Positions 24,281 through 36,015 of a DNA stretch of 64,000 nt are shown here, piece by piece (positions within the stretch are counted from its first letter, which is position 1; every line of letters starts with the position of its first letter). The notes beneath the pieces are model-generated. The model was not told the DNA's origin. It was given only the letters and a program-made list of their open reading frames with translations, and did no database searches. The stretch comes from Topomyia yanbarensis. Its lineage: Eukaryota; Arthropoda; Insecta; Diptera; Culicidae. The DNA lies in contig NC_080672.1 in assembly GCF_030247195.1 (NCBI RefSeq), positions 401,157,037-401,221,036 of the forward strand, in the 5' to 3' direction. Position numbers and translations under genes: made by a program.

Positions 24281-24513
24281 GTCAACTTAGGAAGCTTTGT
24301 AACATAATACAGTATTTATGTCATAAAACTTCAACAGAAACTAGACTTTGATAGGACAATATTTCGAAACTTGTTGTCTTCAATAAAGTTCAAGCCCAGC
24401 AAACCACAAATCGTACATCAATTTAGAAAACGGCTCGTAAAATTGTCTACAAAAAATGAAAATCATTCATCTTTTTTCTTTTTTTATTTCGACTATGTTA
24501 GTCACATTTTTCT

Positions 24514-24907
24514 TTTTTTTACATTTTAACGACATTCAATTAGCTAGAGATTACTGGGTAGGGAAAGTTATGAAAATTAGAGCCATAGTACTCAAGTGAG
24601 AGCAAGGATGTGAAGTAAAAAGATCGGAAAACTAGAAGTGGCAGGGTCATTAGTACAGGCTTTATATCGTACGGGTTTAACTTTTGTCTTCTGCTGATGA
24701 GTGTCGAGCTTAGGCAACATAACTACGAATCACCCGATTTCACCAGCATGTGTCCTGGCATAGACAGACTTGTCCATCTTTACCGTGACAACGGACGGGC
24801 GTTTACTTCACATCCTTGCTCTCACTTGAGTACTGTGGCTCTAATTTTCATAACTTTCCCTAACCAGTAATCTCTAGCTAATTGAATGTCGTTAAAATGT
24901 AAAAAAA
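24514..24907. repeat. Foldback repeat, 106-bp arms, copy 1
   Basis: Left arm 24514-24619 ('acattttaacgacattcaat' onward) is the near-perfect complement of 24802-24907, leaving a 182-bp loop. A second copy lacking its right arm is at 47167-47450, and a fragment ('ccttgagtactatggctctta') is at about 49355. Confidence 0.85.
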
Positions 24908-25257
24908 TCATTTCGTAAGTCAATTTCAGTCTGTATAAGTAGATATCGTTTATGTAAGCAGATATCGTTTATTAGAGCAAACGTGATTTTATTACGACAG
25001 TTTGATCAGAATCGCATTGATGTATAAATGTATAAAATCGTATTTTCGTTCAGATTCAATTGAATTGTGCTTTAAACTGTGTCGAATTTATAGTTTCTCA
25101 AAGTTGTTTCTGTGTGTAGGAATAGTCACTATACAAACAAACTTATATACGACTTCGATATACATCACAACGACTTCGAAAAGTTAGATACGATTTAACA
25201 TATGACAACAAATAGAAACACCGATTTTGCGAAATCTTTTATGACTTCTCTAATATG

Positions 25258-25520
25258 TTCGCACAAAATGCACTAAATCGGCATACGGGTACCAAACTTG
25301 AGGCGATATACGTACATAGCTATTGAAATTGACGAATTCTGACAACAATATACAAGCTACGGGCGATAATTTCTAGTATGAAAGCGTTTCTAAGAATGTA
25401 TTTACGATTGCATATGCAAAACAATCTAAGATGTATACGATATTTATAACTCGTGTATGATTCCGGAACATTATATACGATTAAGTCTGATTCGTTGGTA
25501 AAGAAGATCAAATTATGAGA
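25258..25520 (+). repeat. Interspersed repeat, mirrored at 28110-28350
   Basis: Words such as 'gcgatatacgtacatagct' and 'acaatatacaagc' here correspond to the complement of 28270-28345 with moderate divergence, so the two are inverted copies of one family about 2.9 kb apart. Between 25618 and 25690 is a further tRNA-like - strand stretch ('ggattcgaacttgcgacg'). Confidence 0.55.
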
Positions 25521-25967
25521 ACAGTAATTGGGCACATCAATCATCTCCAGCATATCAAAGTGGGATCTGGGGAGAAAAAATGAATATGCAGTGTGAACCT
25601 GATACCAAACCAACCATAGATAATCTTTGATATTAAGATGGGGGATTCGAACTTGCGACGTTTGGGGTTATAGTACAGGACTACTCGGAACTATTCTAAC
25701 TATTACAAGTATGGCAATATTTCGTAATCATATGTTGTCTTCAAGCAGAGAAACTCTATTCCGATAAACATTCGCCATATATGCAGCACTCTCATTTCAA
25801 AGATATGAAATAAGTCGTAAGTAATTTCACGAAATCGTCTTATATGTTATGATAAATTAAGTCGCATCTTACTTTTTGAAGTCATTGTGATGTATGTGGA
25901 AGTCGTAGATATGTTTATGTTGCTTACTATTTCCACACACAGAAACGATCACAATGACTTTATTAAG

Positions 25968-26687
25968 GATTTTTTATGAACGTGTCCACGTGAAAACAGA
26001 CAGAGAAAGAATGACCGGAACGGTGAGAATGAAGAAACGGTGAAAACTCACCTTTATTGGAAACACTGAGAAAAGATATGTCCTTAAGCAGGAATCGAAC
26101 CTGCGATTTCCCAGTCTCTAGTTGGGTGCGTTGACCACTCCGCCATCGAGGAACTGTGATGATGCCATCACTCACAACAGTTTTTTGTGATCACCGCTGC
26201 AGCCTCCAATACCTCCTAATTGACCCATCGACCACAATGTCTCCTACAAGCAGATCGCAACCTCTCACCGATCGGGCCAAATCTCTCTCGTTATCTATTT
26301 TTAGGTCCAGTAGACTGCGCTCAAGGCTTGAGATATTTATTATCACTGTTTGCCCCATTTCCTAACTCAGTCGCCACCAGACAGTTGGCAGTGTAAGAGC
26401 TATGGAGGGGCATGTTGATGTCTGCCCTCAAAGCCTATCGGTAGAAGTTTACAACAAATCCAGCCGTTGATGGAATTTTATGTATTCCTTGTTTGGACGT
26501 GTGTATTTGTTTTTTTTCCTTTCTTAAGGATTTTTTTTTCTCAGTGTTTCCAATAAAGGTGAGTTTTAACCGTTTCTTCATTTTGACCGTTCCGGTCATT
26601 CTTTCTCTGTCTGTTTTCCAGCGGACACGTTCATAAAAAATCCTTAAGGAAGGAAAAAACAAAGACACACGTCCAAACAAGGAATAT
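25968..26687. mobile_element. tRNA-bearing composite insertion with 14-bp target duplication
   Basis: Perfect direct repeats ATGACTTTATTAAG lie at 25954-25967 and 26688-26701 and bracket 720 bp. A duplication this long is typical of LINE/SINE target-primed insertion, not of DNA transposons. Nevertheless the ends are mirrored: 25968-26085 ('gaacgtgtccacg...ctttattggaaacactgag') is the diverged complement of 26530-26645. The right end also folds on itself ('ccttgtttggacgtgtgt' at about 26487 against 'acacgtccaaacaagg' at 26667). A tRNA-like gene is inside. Confidence 0.7.
26088..26154 (-). tRNA. tRNA-Ser-like pseudogene (anticodon loop reads AGA)
   Basis: Read on the - strand it has an A-box-like 'tggcggagtggtcaacgc', a 5-bp anticodon stem CCCAA/CTGGG region with loop CTAGAGA (AGA at the anticodon position), and a perfect T-arm GCAGGTTCGATTCCTGC. 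The acceptor arms GTTCCTCG and TTAAGGAC pair only with a shift, and a serine-type long variable arm is missing, so it is a SINE-type relic rather than a working tRNA gene. Confidence 0.5.
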
Positions 26688-26989
26688 ATGACTTTATTAA
26701 GTTGTTAATCCGACATTGATCGAAGTAAAATACTATCAAATGTGAGCAAAAAGGCGATTTTAATGATTTAAATATGTGTAGCTATATGAATATAAGTGCT
26801 CTACGACCAATTCCGATCGAACACAATTTAACTAGAACATCAATGCGATTTTGATTCAAATCATGTTTTAGTAATATTGCGATTATTTCTATAGACTAAA
26901 ATCGACTGTCACAACGAATTTAACTCTTTGTAGACATCATTACGAATCTTTTTCTACATTGTTATACGATTGATGGTTTGCTGAGTAGA

Positions 26990-28859
26990 AGGGCGATTGC
27001 TTGAAACGTTCTTGACGTGCTACCGACTTTGAAGTCATGGTTTCGAGAAAAAAAAACTATTAAAGTGTTCACAAGAGCCTCAATCAAAATTTATTTATTT
27101 CCTCAACTTCAGAAGGTAGGACTAGTTGGGGCGGTTTTAGAAATTTATTTCTAAAATGGTAATATTTCATTGCATGTAAAAACAAAGAAATAGATTTTTT
27201 GGGAAAGAAAACTCCTATACCCCCTTCAGCTAGGGTGGCTGTTGAAAAATGAGGTTTATTATATCATCTTTTCATGTGTTAATTTCTCGCCGATACTTGC
27301 GCTAGAGATTTTTAGAACATTTATTGATACACATTTTTGCCAAAGCAGTGATGTTCCTATCTCTTTTGTTGGGAAGTAACAGGTGATTTTTACAACATAA
27401 AATTGTTTTCTTCAAACCTAAATATCTTCTAGGATTGCAATTTGAATTTAAAATTATCAATTCCATTCGAAAGTTCGATGCTTTCTTAGTTTTTTTGAGA
27501 ATTAATTAATTTGATTATTTTTTAACAAAGTTATGCTTTCTAACCAAAATTATTCATAACTTTTCGAACAGAATCATGAGCGAAATCAACAATAATGTCA
27601 TGCAGTAAATTGTTTGAGTTTTGCTGTCCAATGAGCCGAAGAAAACGGAATCGAATGATATTTTACACGTACTTAAAATTAGGGGCTTTGAACTGGAAGT
27701 GAGAATTCTACTGGATTACGACTGAATTTTATAAATACTTCAGTAAAATTGAATTTTATGAATTTTTTCTATACCTTCACTCCATTTCACATATTTTTAT
27801 ATAATTAAAAATCCTTTTTAGCATTATCGAAATACCAAATAGAAATTAAAAACTTAAAAAGAAAGGTTCCATTTTTGACAACTGAAATAAAAAATATTGT
27901 TGCCAAAAACGGAATGTGCGATCGTCTCTGTGCTACAACTCAGACATCTGAGGATCGAATCCGGCTTTAAGATGTGCAAAATATCGAAATGTTTTAAAAC
28001 AATGCTTGCAGTGGCCGCAATATATAAATCAATGATTTTTATGTCTTCACCGTCTTCTTGCGTATTTTGCTATGTTGGAGATAATTTATATGCCTTATTG
28101 CAGTTCTTACATGTTGACCTTCTTTACCGACAAAATATAGTTAATCGTATAGTGTTCCCGAATTATATACTAGTTATAGGTATCGTAAAAATGTGAGATT
28201 GTGTCAATTATACATCTGTAATGTCTAGAATCGCGTTAATACTAGAAGTAATTACAATCAAGGTATATATTGTTGACAGGAAGCGTCAATTTCAGCAGCT
28301 ATATACGTATATCGTCTCCAGTTTTGTACGCATATGCCGTTTTTCTGCATTCAATACGACTTTTTTTTGGTGGTAGGTTAATGAACACTTATTATTCAGT
28401 TGCAACTAGAATATACGATCAAAAAGGCTAGCTAGAAGATGGTAGCAACCTTCGATATGAAGGCTGAAAAAGTTTTCACTGTCGTTATTTTTCATTTCCA
28501 TATTCAGTATGAATTTTAATGGGAATAGATGAAATGTGAATTCTGTGATTTAATAACTGCTTGGTGCCGTTGTATCGAGAAGTTCGTGAAATATTCTTCT
28601 TTCGAACTCCACTGTCAAGAACAGGAAGAGATTCTGTCACATTTTGTGCAGTTTATTCTCGTAATTTGTTTGGTTAGGACTAATTTGGGCTCCCAACTGT
28701 GATTCTAAGACAATGATGCCACAATGGACGCCTATGCCATTTTCTTAAGTGTCATATACTGCATGCATAGTTCTATAGTAAATGAAACTATTATGCACAT
28801 CAGGGTAGTATGGATTTGAATCGGAATATATTAGCTCAAATAGCATGCTCCCCTATGTA
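26990..28859. other. No recognised gene; repeat fragment near 28110-28350
   Basis: AT-rich sequence. 28110-28350 is an inverted relative of 25258-25520. The 99-codon open frame at 27897-28196 lies partly in that repeat and is not a supported gene. Confidence 0.45.
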
Positions 28860-30090
28860 GTCAGGGATTTCTGTCTTGCCATGTCTTCTCATCATTTCCT
28901 GAGTAAAAGAAGGAGAAACTAAGTAGAATTGGAAGGGTGCAAAAAAACAACACCAAAATAATCAGCAGGTAAATTGACCTCACAAGTAGTTCGATTCGCC
29001 TGCGAATAAGCCTAAAGCTCTTTGCCACTTTGAATAAGGAATTTTAGTAGGTCTTTGAGTCTCAGTCGTCCAAACACAATTCCGTCTATGCAAGGACGAC
29101 CGAAACTCGAAATCGCACTTTTTCTACTGCCGGGCAGTTGCATATGAGATGATATGAGGTTCCGTAGTCGGATTTACATAGGTCACATGAAAATGACACA
29201 GAGCACTGAATAGTTGCCATGTGATAATTAAGTTTGCATAGGCCAGTTAAAGCCATGGTGAACATGCGGCAGTGGAGTTACAAAAATATGTAGGAGATTT
29301 TTCGAAATCATTGGGTACGGTTGTTTTAGAAACGCCTTTGTTTGGCGACATGTTTGTAGATTTCTCCAATAATTACGGTGCTCGGGCGCAGCCAGTCGCC
29401 ACTATGAGCGCGATTCTTTGCTGATGGTTTAGCTTTGACTGGACTGTCATCACCTCTCCCCTCTGCCACCACACAAGGCATCTATACGACAGTATTGGAC
29501 GTACAATTGCCTTGTAAATCCAATAGATGTATTTAGGTTTGAGACCCCAGATATTTCCAAAAGTTCATCTACACTGCCCGAAGGCCATGCACGCTTTTTT
29601 CACTCTGAAAATGTGAGCAGAGCAATTCAGTTTGGAATCCAATATAACTCCAACGTATTTGGCTTGATCTGCACACAGTAGCTCAGAATCAACAAACTGC
29701 AAGGGACGAACCCTGGTTGTTATTCGCTTCTTCGCCTCAAGAAGCATTGAAGTTTTGTTTGGATTTATTGATAAGGGGCCATTCATAAATTACGTAACGC
29801 CTTTAGTAGGGAGGGGGTACGACAAGTTGTGACATAGGGGGAGGGGGAGTAAGCTAGATCGTTACGTAAGATGTTTTCACCGAAGAAAAATATTTTTTCG
29901 AGGAATTCGTTACGTAATAGGGGAGGGGGAATGGAGAAATTTGTGACAATTTGTACATGGGGGAGGGGGAGTCAATTTTGGGCAATTGTTGCGTTACGTA
30001 ATTTATGAATGGTCCCTAATTTGGCTTGTCGACACCACTGTTTGACATCGTTTCCAAGAAATAATGACACTCACCAACAAATCGGACGAG
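28860..30090 (-). pseudogene. Non-LTR retrotransposon fragment (RT thumb and C-terminal part), LOA/I-like
   Basis: Read on the - strand from about 30060: a stretch ending WCRQAKL joins, after removal of the nested MITE at 29775-30016, to SINPNKTSMLLEAKKR. It then passes to KYVGVILDSKLNCSAH, the typical block just after the RT palm in non-LTR elements, followed by YIYWIYKAIVRPILSY. After about 29390 the frame breaks. A Cys/His-containing tail (about 29120-29220) follows, so the RNase H part seen in the 41.8-kb relative is deleted. The 28860-28980 end matches the 41800-41900 end of that relative. Stops and deletions make it inactive. Confidence 0.8.
29775..30016. mobile_element. 242-bp MITE, PIF/Harbinger-like (TAA duplication)
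   Basis: Ends are 'ggggccattcataaattacg' and the complement of 'cgtaatttatgaatggtccc'; both include TTACGTAACGC further in. A TAA lies directly outside each end (29772-29774 and 30017-30019), matching the TWA duplication of PIF/Harbinger. Removing the element and one TAA restores the reading frame of the retrotransposon around it. The interior has repeated 'gggggagggggag' purine runs. Confidence 0.85.
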
Positions 30091-31523
30091 TTTGAGCAGC
30101 TGTTTTCAGAGCCGCCATAAAAAAATGTCTTTGAGTAGTTTAACATATGTACTTTTGTCTGTAAAAAGTTTAATTTTGAAATATTTTTGGAACAATAAAT
30201 GCAATTTAAAAAAACACGTGGCCTTAAATCAGCTATCTGGGTATGTCCAGGGAAATTCGAATGTCCGGGCAACATGCGAGCTCATAAGCTTCTGGTCCGA
30301 AACGTAAATGGGCCCTTGAATCTAAAACACATGACGTGTCCAGATGAATCTGAGATTGCCATATAAACAACTTTCAGGTAGCCTGGTATCCAGTCGACCA
30401 CTTATGAGGTGACAAATAACATATTATCTCACTAAGTTTCAATCGTCTGCTATGAAAAAATGGAATATTATTAATTGAATTGCATTGAAAAGACACTCGG
30501 ACACCTAGTCGAATACATAACGGTTAAACATTGAGTCAAGTGACGATTCACCTGCAAACTATTACGCAAACATGAAATTATATCGGACTCTGTCCACATC
30601 GCACAGCAGCAGCCGAAGTAAGCGAACTATTTTACATCACGTTCCTGAAGACTTAAATCTGTCTGACAACATACCTTACCCATGTGATGTCTGGAGAAAG
30701 CAATGTTGAACTAGGTAATAAAGTTTCGTCATGAATATGGTACACAACCGAGGTAAAGATTTCAGAGGCACTGTCCGTACTGTTTGCTTTCTGGATCGAG
30801 CATTTCATACTCTATATTTTATATGCACTAAAATTATTCGAATCTTACTAAAGCAAGAAAAGCGACTCCATTAAAAGGTACTGTAGTTCTCCTCGAATTT
30901 TAAGTCTTGTAGAATAAGTTTAAAAAGCTATGACATTGTATTTGTAACGCTGATAATAATGGACCCTGTCGTTGCACTGCTCATGTAAAATATCACGTCA
31001 TATAATTTGGTACGCATGTGGGGCAGCAACAACATGTCAGTAGGAAAGTTTGCTTCCACGCAACGAGTGTAAACAATGGCAAACATAAACTTCCGCACTT
31101 CGCAAATGAGATGTCTCAGAGGAGCTTAGTCGCAGCGTGAGACATATTGTATTTTTTAAATTGCCCTCTAATTGTCTGTATCACTATTATCAGTTGTACC
31201 AGTTAATTTGCTAGTTATCTTAATCCATTGATGGCCGTATCTGTATCTTCTGCTCTATTTACATACTACGTATACTTGAGGTTAATCTACGAAATATATA
31301 AGCAAAGATCACAGATCTCATTCGTCAACAAGACAGAAAAGTTTTGCAAACTAGTTGAAGTCTTATTTAATTAAGTGTTATTGTTCTCACACGGAGTTTG
31401 TAAAATTTCGCAGTTTACTGTTTATGGAACTCTAGTTTCCTTACCTAGGGCTCCTGCTTTTCGTAGTAACCATTGTTGAACATGTGTTTGCTTGAACTGC
31501 CAAATGTCGAGCTACCCTATGAA
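30091..31523. other. No recognised feature
   Basis: AT-rich sequence without convincing coding frames, splice-bounded exons or repeat families that I could identify. Confidence 0.5.
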
Positions 31524-31849
31524 TATAGGGTGATCAGCCCATTTTCGTCATGTTTCTATAATCACCCTATCAATTTGAAGTCGTTGGTTACAGCAGCGTC
31601 TGCCATCTTTGTTCAACGCATAGAGTCAAATGGTGGCGCAACAATAGGGGCACTCGATTCGAGTTTTCGTTGCGTTCAAACACGAGAATTTCACTGTTTT
31701 CAGGTCATTTGTGTTATTATCTTAGTTCTTTACATCGAGGCAAAGCTGTTAATGTCATTTTTTTCGCATTCCATCGATTGTAAGCTGAGAAATTTATTAA
31801 TTAGTGAGTCACCCCCTTAGTATGGTGAAAATAGGCACTTTACCCTATA
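31524..31849 (+). mobile_element. MITE family with TATAGGGTRA ends, copy 1
   Basis: TATAGGGTGATCAGCCCATT and the complement of the right end, TATAGGGTAAAGTGCCTATT, form imperfect inverted termini. A second copy of 322 bp lies inverted at 50006-50327. Open frames in both (IFVQRI, CFQ.ICVIILVL) look alike only because the DNA is homologous. Confidence 0.75.
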
Positions 31850-33149
31850 TTATGTCACACAACTTCCGCTGGCTCAATCAAGTGGTAGTAAGTAGTTGAT
31901 TATGATAGCTTGGAGTATTTAAAAACATCAGAAAACTAAAATAGTTATGGAATTTGCGTTTCGATTTCGTCTCGTCAGAATCGGACACTAACTTAGTTGA
32001 CGGACAAAGCTAGCGCCGGGTTGACGCTAGCTTCAAGAAACGGAGACACAATTTGTGTTTCTGAGCAAAGAAGAAAACTGCAAATTGTGTTCAAATACTT
32101 GCTCGCTGATTACAGGTTGACAAAACTGTACAAAAAATACAGATTGACAGCAATGCCCAGACGTTGTGGCTCGTCACCCGTAACAATTACCCGGTGATAT
32201 TTTTTAATTATCCGCTTGTTTACACATAATAAATCGAGCGTTTCGTAAATTTACATCACCGAAAGCTGCTGAAATGTAAATGATATTGGGACACTTTATG
32301 ACACATAAACGATTTATCATAGATTTTAGGCGCAATTGATGCGACTGGCAATAACAAGAAAATAAGCATTATTCTACACACGTTACTAACGAACTGGATT
32401 CTATTTATAATTGGTTAAAATTTCATCTACTGCTACAATCCCTTTTTTCATTCAGACAAAAGTATATACAACTTCCTCTCTCTAGTGTAGCGATTTCAAT
32501 ACAAACTGGAAAGAAGCGTTTCATTAAATGGCAAATATAGCAATAGCATATCAACCTGTTTCATGTTTTTCATGGGCTTGTGCGTTGGACATACGGTGAT
32601 GGACTTCGAGTAGAGGCATGCTGTGTAATCTCAAGGACGAACAGCGCGATTAAACGAATAACATGTTTTGGTTGGCCTACATAACTTTTCGTGACAAAAA
32701 TTGGATGAAAGTTTGAATTTATATAAATACATAAAGCAATTATTTTATTTTCTAAAAATTGTAGTATTTTGATAGAACATTTTTTCAAGGAAAAAAGCAA
32801 GAATTAGTTTACAAAAACATATTTAGAATTGGCGGAGTTATGGCTTTTTCCCCGACACCTTTTTTATTAATCACGAAGGAAGGCCAACCGATCAACTTAA
32901 ATCCCAAAACTCAAAAAAAAATATTTTTCCTTTGTGCATATCGATAAACTTTCTGGTTGTAAAATATCAAAACGATTTGTATTATTTTTTTTACGAAAAT
33001 GTAAACAGGTCATTGCTTGACTAATTCAAAGCACAGGAGATACTTTTCAAAAAAAATCTGTGTCAATGCAGATATCGACGCAGATTTTTTGAAAAGTAAA
33101 TACAGATGAAAAGATTTTTAAGGACAAAAATACAGATTTACTTTTAGCA
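31850..33149. other. No recognised gene; one strong hairpin
   Basis: At 33038-33105 'tacttttcaaaaaaaatctg' faces 'cagattttttgaaaagta', forming a stem of about 20 bp. At 32013-32035 'gctagcgc...gcgtcaacccggcgctagc'-type symmetry makes a small palindrome. Otherwise nothing recognisable. Confidence 0.4.
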
Positions 33150-33325
33150 ATCCTGCTAGAAATAACATATGATGTCGTCAGTGCGATAATCATGTATTTT
33201 TTTCTAGGATGTCATCATATCCCAGGGATAGCATAAGGGTTTGTGTGTGGAGCCGGAGTTTCAAGGGTTGCAGGTTCGAATCCTGCCTCTGGGAGGATTA
33301 TTTCACATAATTGCTTTGCTCATCA
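33150..33325 (+). mobile_element. tRNA-like element, copy 2
   Basis: The tRNA-like part is 33221-33294: CCCAGGGATAGC at the 5' side, perfect T-arm GCAGGTTCGAATCCTGC, and CTCTGGGA pairing back to the start. Upstream 'gatgtcgtcagtgcgataat' and downstream 'ttcacataattgctttg' match copy 1 at 9959-10183 in inverse orientation, but the outermost inverted end on the left is lost. Confidence 0.65.
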
Positions 33326-35059
33326 TTGCAATCTGTTTTCCCCGCTGGAAACCACCAAAAGAGTTTTAACTATTGTACGATCGCGACTATCGTCCATGGA
33401 CAACTTTCTGAGTTTCGTGAAATAATTCATGAGAAAACATCAAGACTGTTTAAGTGTTGTGATCTAATTCAAAACCACGTTCGAGATGTACCAAACCACG
33501 TTCAAGATGTCATAAATCATTGATCAGCCACGTCGTATAGTTTGACCGTAAAAATTTAGATTTATGGATATAATAACGAGTCAACATTTGGTTTACGAAT
33601 AATACTCATACACACTCAGAAAATTTCGCAACATTCGGTTATTTTTTCTGCTGACTACTCGCTTTACAATGTCATCATTATGACATGACGATTGTGTTGC
33701 ACTGTTTTGTGGTATTCAAAAGCCGCCATATTAGTGTTCATAATGGCGTCAAAAATAAACTGCTGTTTTTTTTTACTGACTACCCCTAACATCTCTTCTG
33801 CGTCAGATACTCCCGAACAAGCTCACAGAGCAAGAGACCAGGGATACAGTTATCTCCGGGTCGGCTTGCTACTGAGTAATTGGAGGGGCTTTGCGGAACA
33901 AGGTTGTGCACAGAACTATTGTATTTCTGGGATGTTTATGGTTCGAGGTGGAAAAGCTAATTTATTTAAATAAAAATGGGTAAACTAGGTGTAGGTGTGT
34001 AGTGTGGCCCAATAGCTATTGTACGGGTTAAGTTGGGTAAAGTTACTTTGAGGTACGTACCGGTGCTGCTACGTGGCATTTGATGTTCGGTGCTGGCAAG
34101 CGCGTGCTGACGATCCCGCATAATGCTCGCTGTTCGTGGGGTTCACTGTTGGTACGAGTGGTACTGGTATGGCGTCCTGATGTGAGTCGGTCGCGATGCC
34201 GCTAACCGATTGAAATGGCGAATGGGTGGGATGGCGGAAAACGAACTGACGGCGTCTTCCTTCTTTGACTCGATCAATGGGCTACGGACGATACCGTATT
34301 GGCTTCACCAAGAAGGGCCCTCCTTTACGCTTAGTACCCAATACCTGAAGGTTCACAGGGCTTTTCGGCACCTGTATGCTAGCTCCTTGACAGTTAGACA
34401 TTAGTAGATTCCTCTGCCTAGGCCGAATCGTGTGCAGTGAGGAGTTCAATAGGTCGTAAAATGGTCCTGGATGAACAGCTGGATATATTTAAACTAATAT
34501 GGCCGCTTATTGAGGCGTTCTCAGTTGAACCTTAACTCACTCCTAAATCACACGAACGCCGCGGTACTAATCACCAATGGCGGGTTCCATCAGTTTCCTC
34601 TTCTCCTACTACCGCCACCCACAGTTTCCACCTTCATTCTTGGCTTAACACATCACCCTCCCTTCAAAGGTGTATTTTCTCTCCGTATAACAGTTGACCA
34701 CTTTAAAAATTACAAATAGGCTTTCTATGTGCCACGAGGACTTGTAACGACAGTTACACCTTTTCTAATGATATCTATTTTGACGATGATTTACATTGTT
34801 TTGTGGTTACCGGAAACTGCCATCTTGGTTTTCAAAACGGCATCAAATGCCCTTCTTTGATTCCATCCGGAACCGGTGCCGGAATGGTCATACCAAGGAT
34901 GGGTAAGTTGTGGGAGTGTATGATTAGAAGAATTAGTTCAAAAACCTGGAGTGATAGAAAGGTATACAGTTTTCCGGTGGCCAAGTTTGCTCCAATTCAT
35001 GTCCATTGTAAAGGATCAATGGATAAAACCGTGTACACCTCATGCGATCTTACTTACTA
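33326..35059. other. No recognised gene; possible disrupted repeat
   Basis: 'tgttttgtggtattcaaaag' at about 33703 and 'tgttttgtggttaccggaaa' at about 34797 look like the two sides of one repeat split by about 1 kb of GC-richer DNA (33777-34758, starting TG and ending CA). This could be a solo long terminal repeat, but no flanking duplication was found. Short frames here carry no motif. Confidence 0.3.
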
Positions 35060-35190
35060 TCTTTTTGCCTTTTTCCTATATAAAAGCTGAGCAAACACTC
35101 TAAAAATCGACTTTTTAACCGAGGTCCAGAGAGCTGAGTTTATTATACCATTCGACCCAGTTCGCCGAGGTCGCCAAATGTTTATGTTTG
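35060..35190 (-). repeat. End of the 'gagtcgaatggtata' repeat family
   Basis: The - strand reads like the 3' part of the family at 5285-5400: 'cgaactgggtcgaatggtat' and 'ctcggttaaaaagtcg', then 'tataggaaaaaggcaaaaa'. The long hairpin at 35191 begins exactly where the family's TATG-rich stretch would follow, and 'tatgtatgtatc' resumes at 35854, so the hairpin inserted into this repeat. Confidence 0.55.
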
Positions 35191-35846
35191 TCTCCACATT
35201 TTGAAAAAGTTTTGAAATATACATGGGTCAGCTCAAATTTTTGTTCTAGGTGTGAATTTAAGAACATTCGCCAAAAATGGCTTAATTTGAACATGATTTA
35301 GAGGTGTCTCCAATCAAAAATCGAGTTTTTACTATGCTAGCATGGGAAGATCACTTACACTCTGATTTAATAAACCCTACAGGCCCACACATCATCAAAA
35401 GTTGTTCTTTAGACATATCTTAACATGTTTTAACAGGTGAACATAGCTCTAATCGCAATAGAAAATTTGTTGACTGGATTTTCATATAGAAAAGTATATC
35501 AAAATCAAGGAAAATTTGTAATATTTTTTGGCTTTGGTGTTTTTTTTCTAGATAAAAATCCAGTTAACAAATTTTCTATTGCGATTGGAGCTATGTTCAC
35601 CTGTTAAAACTTGTTAAGATATGTCTAACGAATCACGTTTGATGATATGTGGGTCTGTAGGGTCTATTAAATCAGAGTGTAAGTGATCTTCCTATAGTAA
35701 CATAGCAAAAACACGATTTTTAATTGGAGACACCTCTAAATCATGTCCAAATTAAGCCATTTTTGGCGAATGTTCTTAAATTCACACCTAGAACAAAAAT
35801 TTGAGCTGACCCATGTATATTTCAAAACTTTTTCAAAATATGGAGA
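35191..35846. mobile_element. Near-perfect hairpin element, 301-bp arms and 54-bp loop
   Basis: Left arm 35191-35491 begins TCTCCACATTTTG and right arm 35546-35846 ends CAAAATATGGAGA; the two stay in register throughout with few mismatches. No open frame or transposase is present. If transcribed, it would fold into a long duplex RNA suited to Dicer processing (inference). Confidence 0.85.
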
Positions 35847-36015
35847 GGTCTAGTATGTATGTATCAAGGCAAAACGATCATTATAGCGTACCGCGTGATC
35901 GTTGTTAATACCAGCAATCAATTTTGAGATTATTTTACATAAAAACATACTTTTTGGTCAGCTTTGCGTTGCCTTTTTGAAAGAAAGTCTGTTTTATGAT
36001 ATTTTCTTCCCACTG

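Larger units (their letters stand above)
24397..26983. mobile_element. TIR element with CAGCAAACC ends and 'tatacgactt' interior
   Basis: Left 'cagcaaaccacaaatcgtac' matches the complement of right 'tacgattgatggtttgctg'. The interiors of both halves also mirror each other: 25095-25240 against 25800-25950 continuing at 26688. The right half is split by the insertion at 25968-26687 and the left half by a foldback repeat at 24514-24907. No coding region was recognised. A related fragment in inverted orientation lies at 28110-28350. Confidence 0.6.

Noticed and set aside
26088..26154. Functional nuclear tRNA-Ser gene
   Set aside because: The acceptor arms do not pair in register, the long variable arm of tRNA-Ser is missing, and it lies inside a retroposed unit.
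31473..31820. 115-codon open frame similar to one at 50060-50272
   Set aside because: The similarity reflects two copies of one MITE; the frame carries no motif and is not preserved to the element ends.
33221..33294. Functional tRNA gene
   Set aside because: The T-arm is perfect but D- and anticodon arms are poor, and a homologous TIR-flanked copy exists at 9959-10183.
33777..34758. Solo long terminal repeat (TG...CA ends)
   Set aside because: No target duplication, no second copy and no primer-binding or polypurine context; mentioned only as a possibility.
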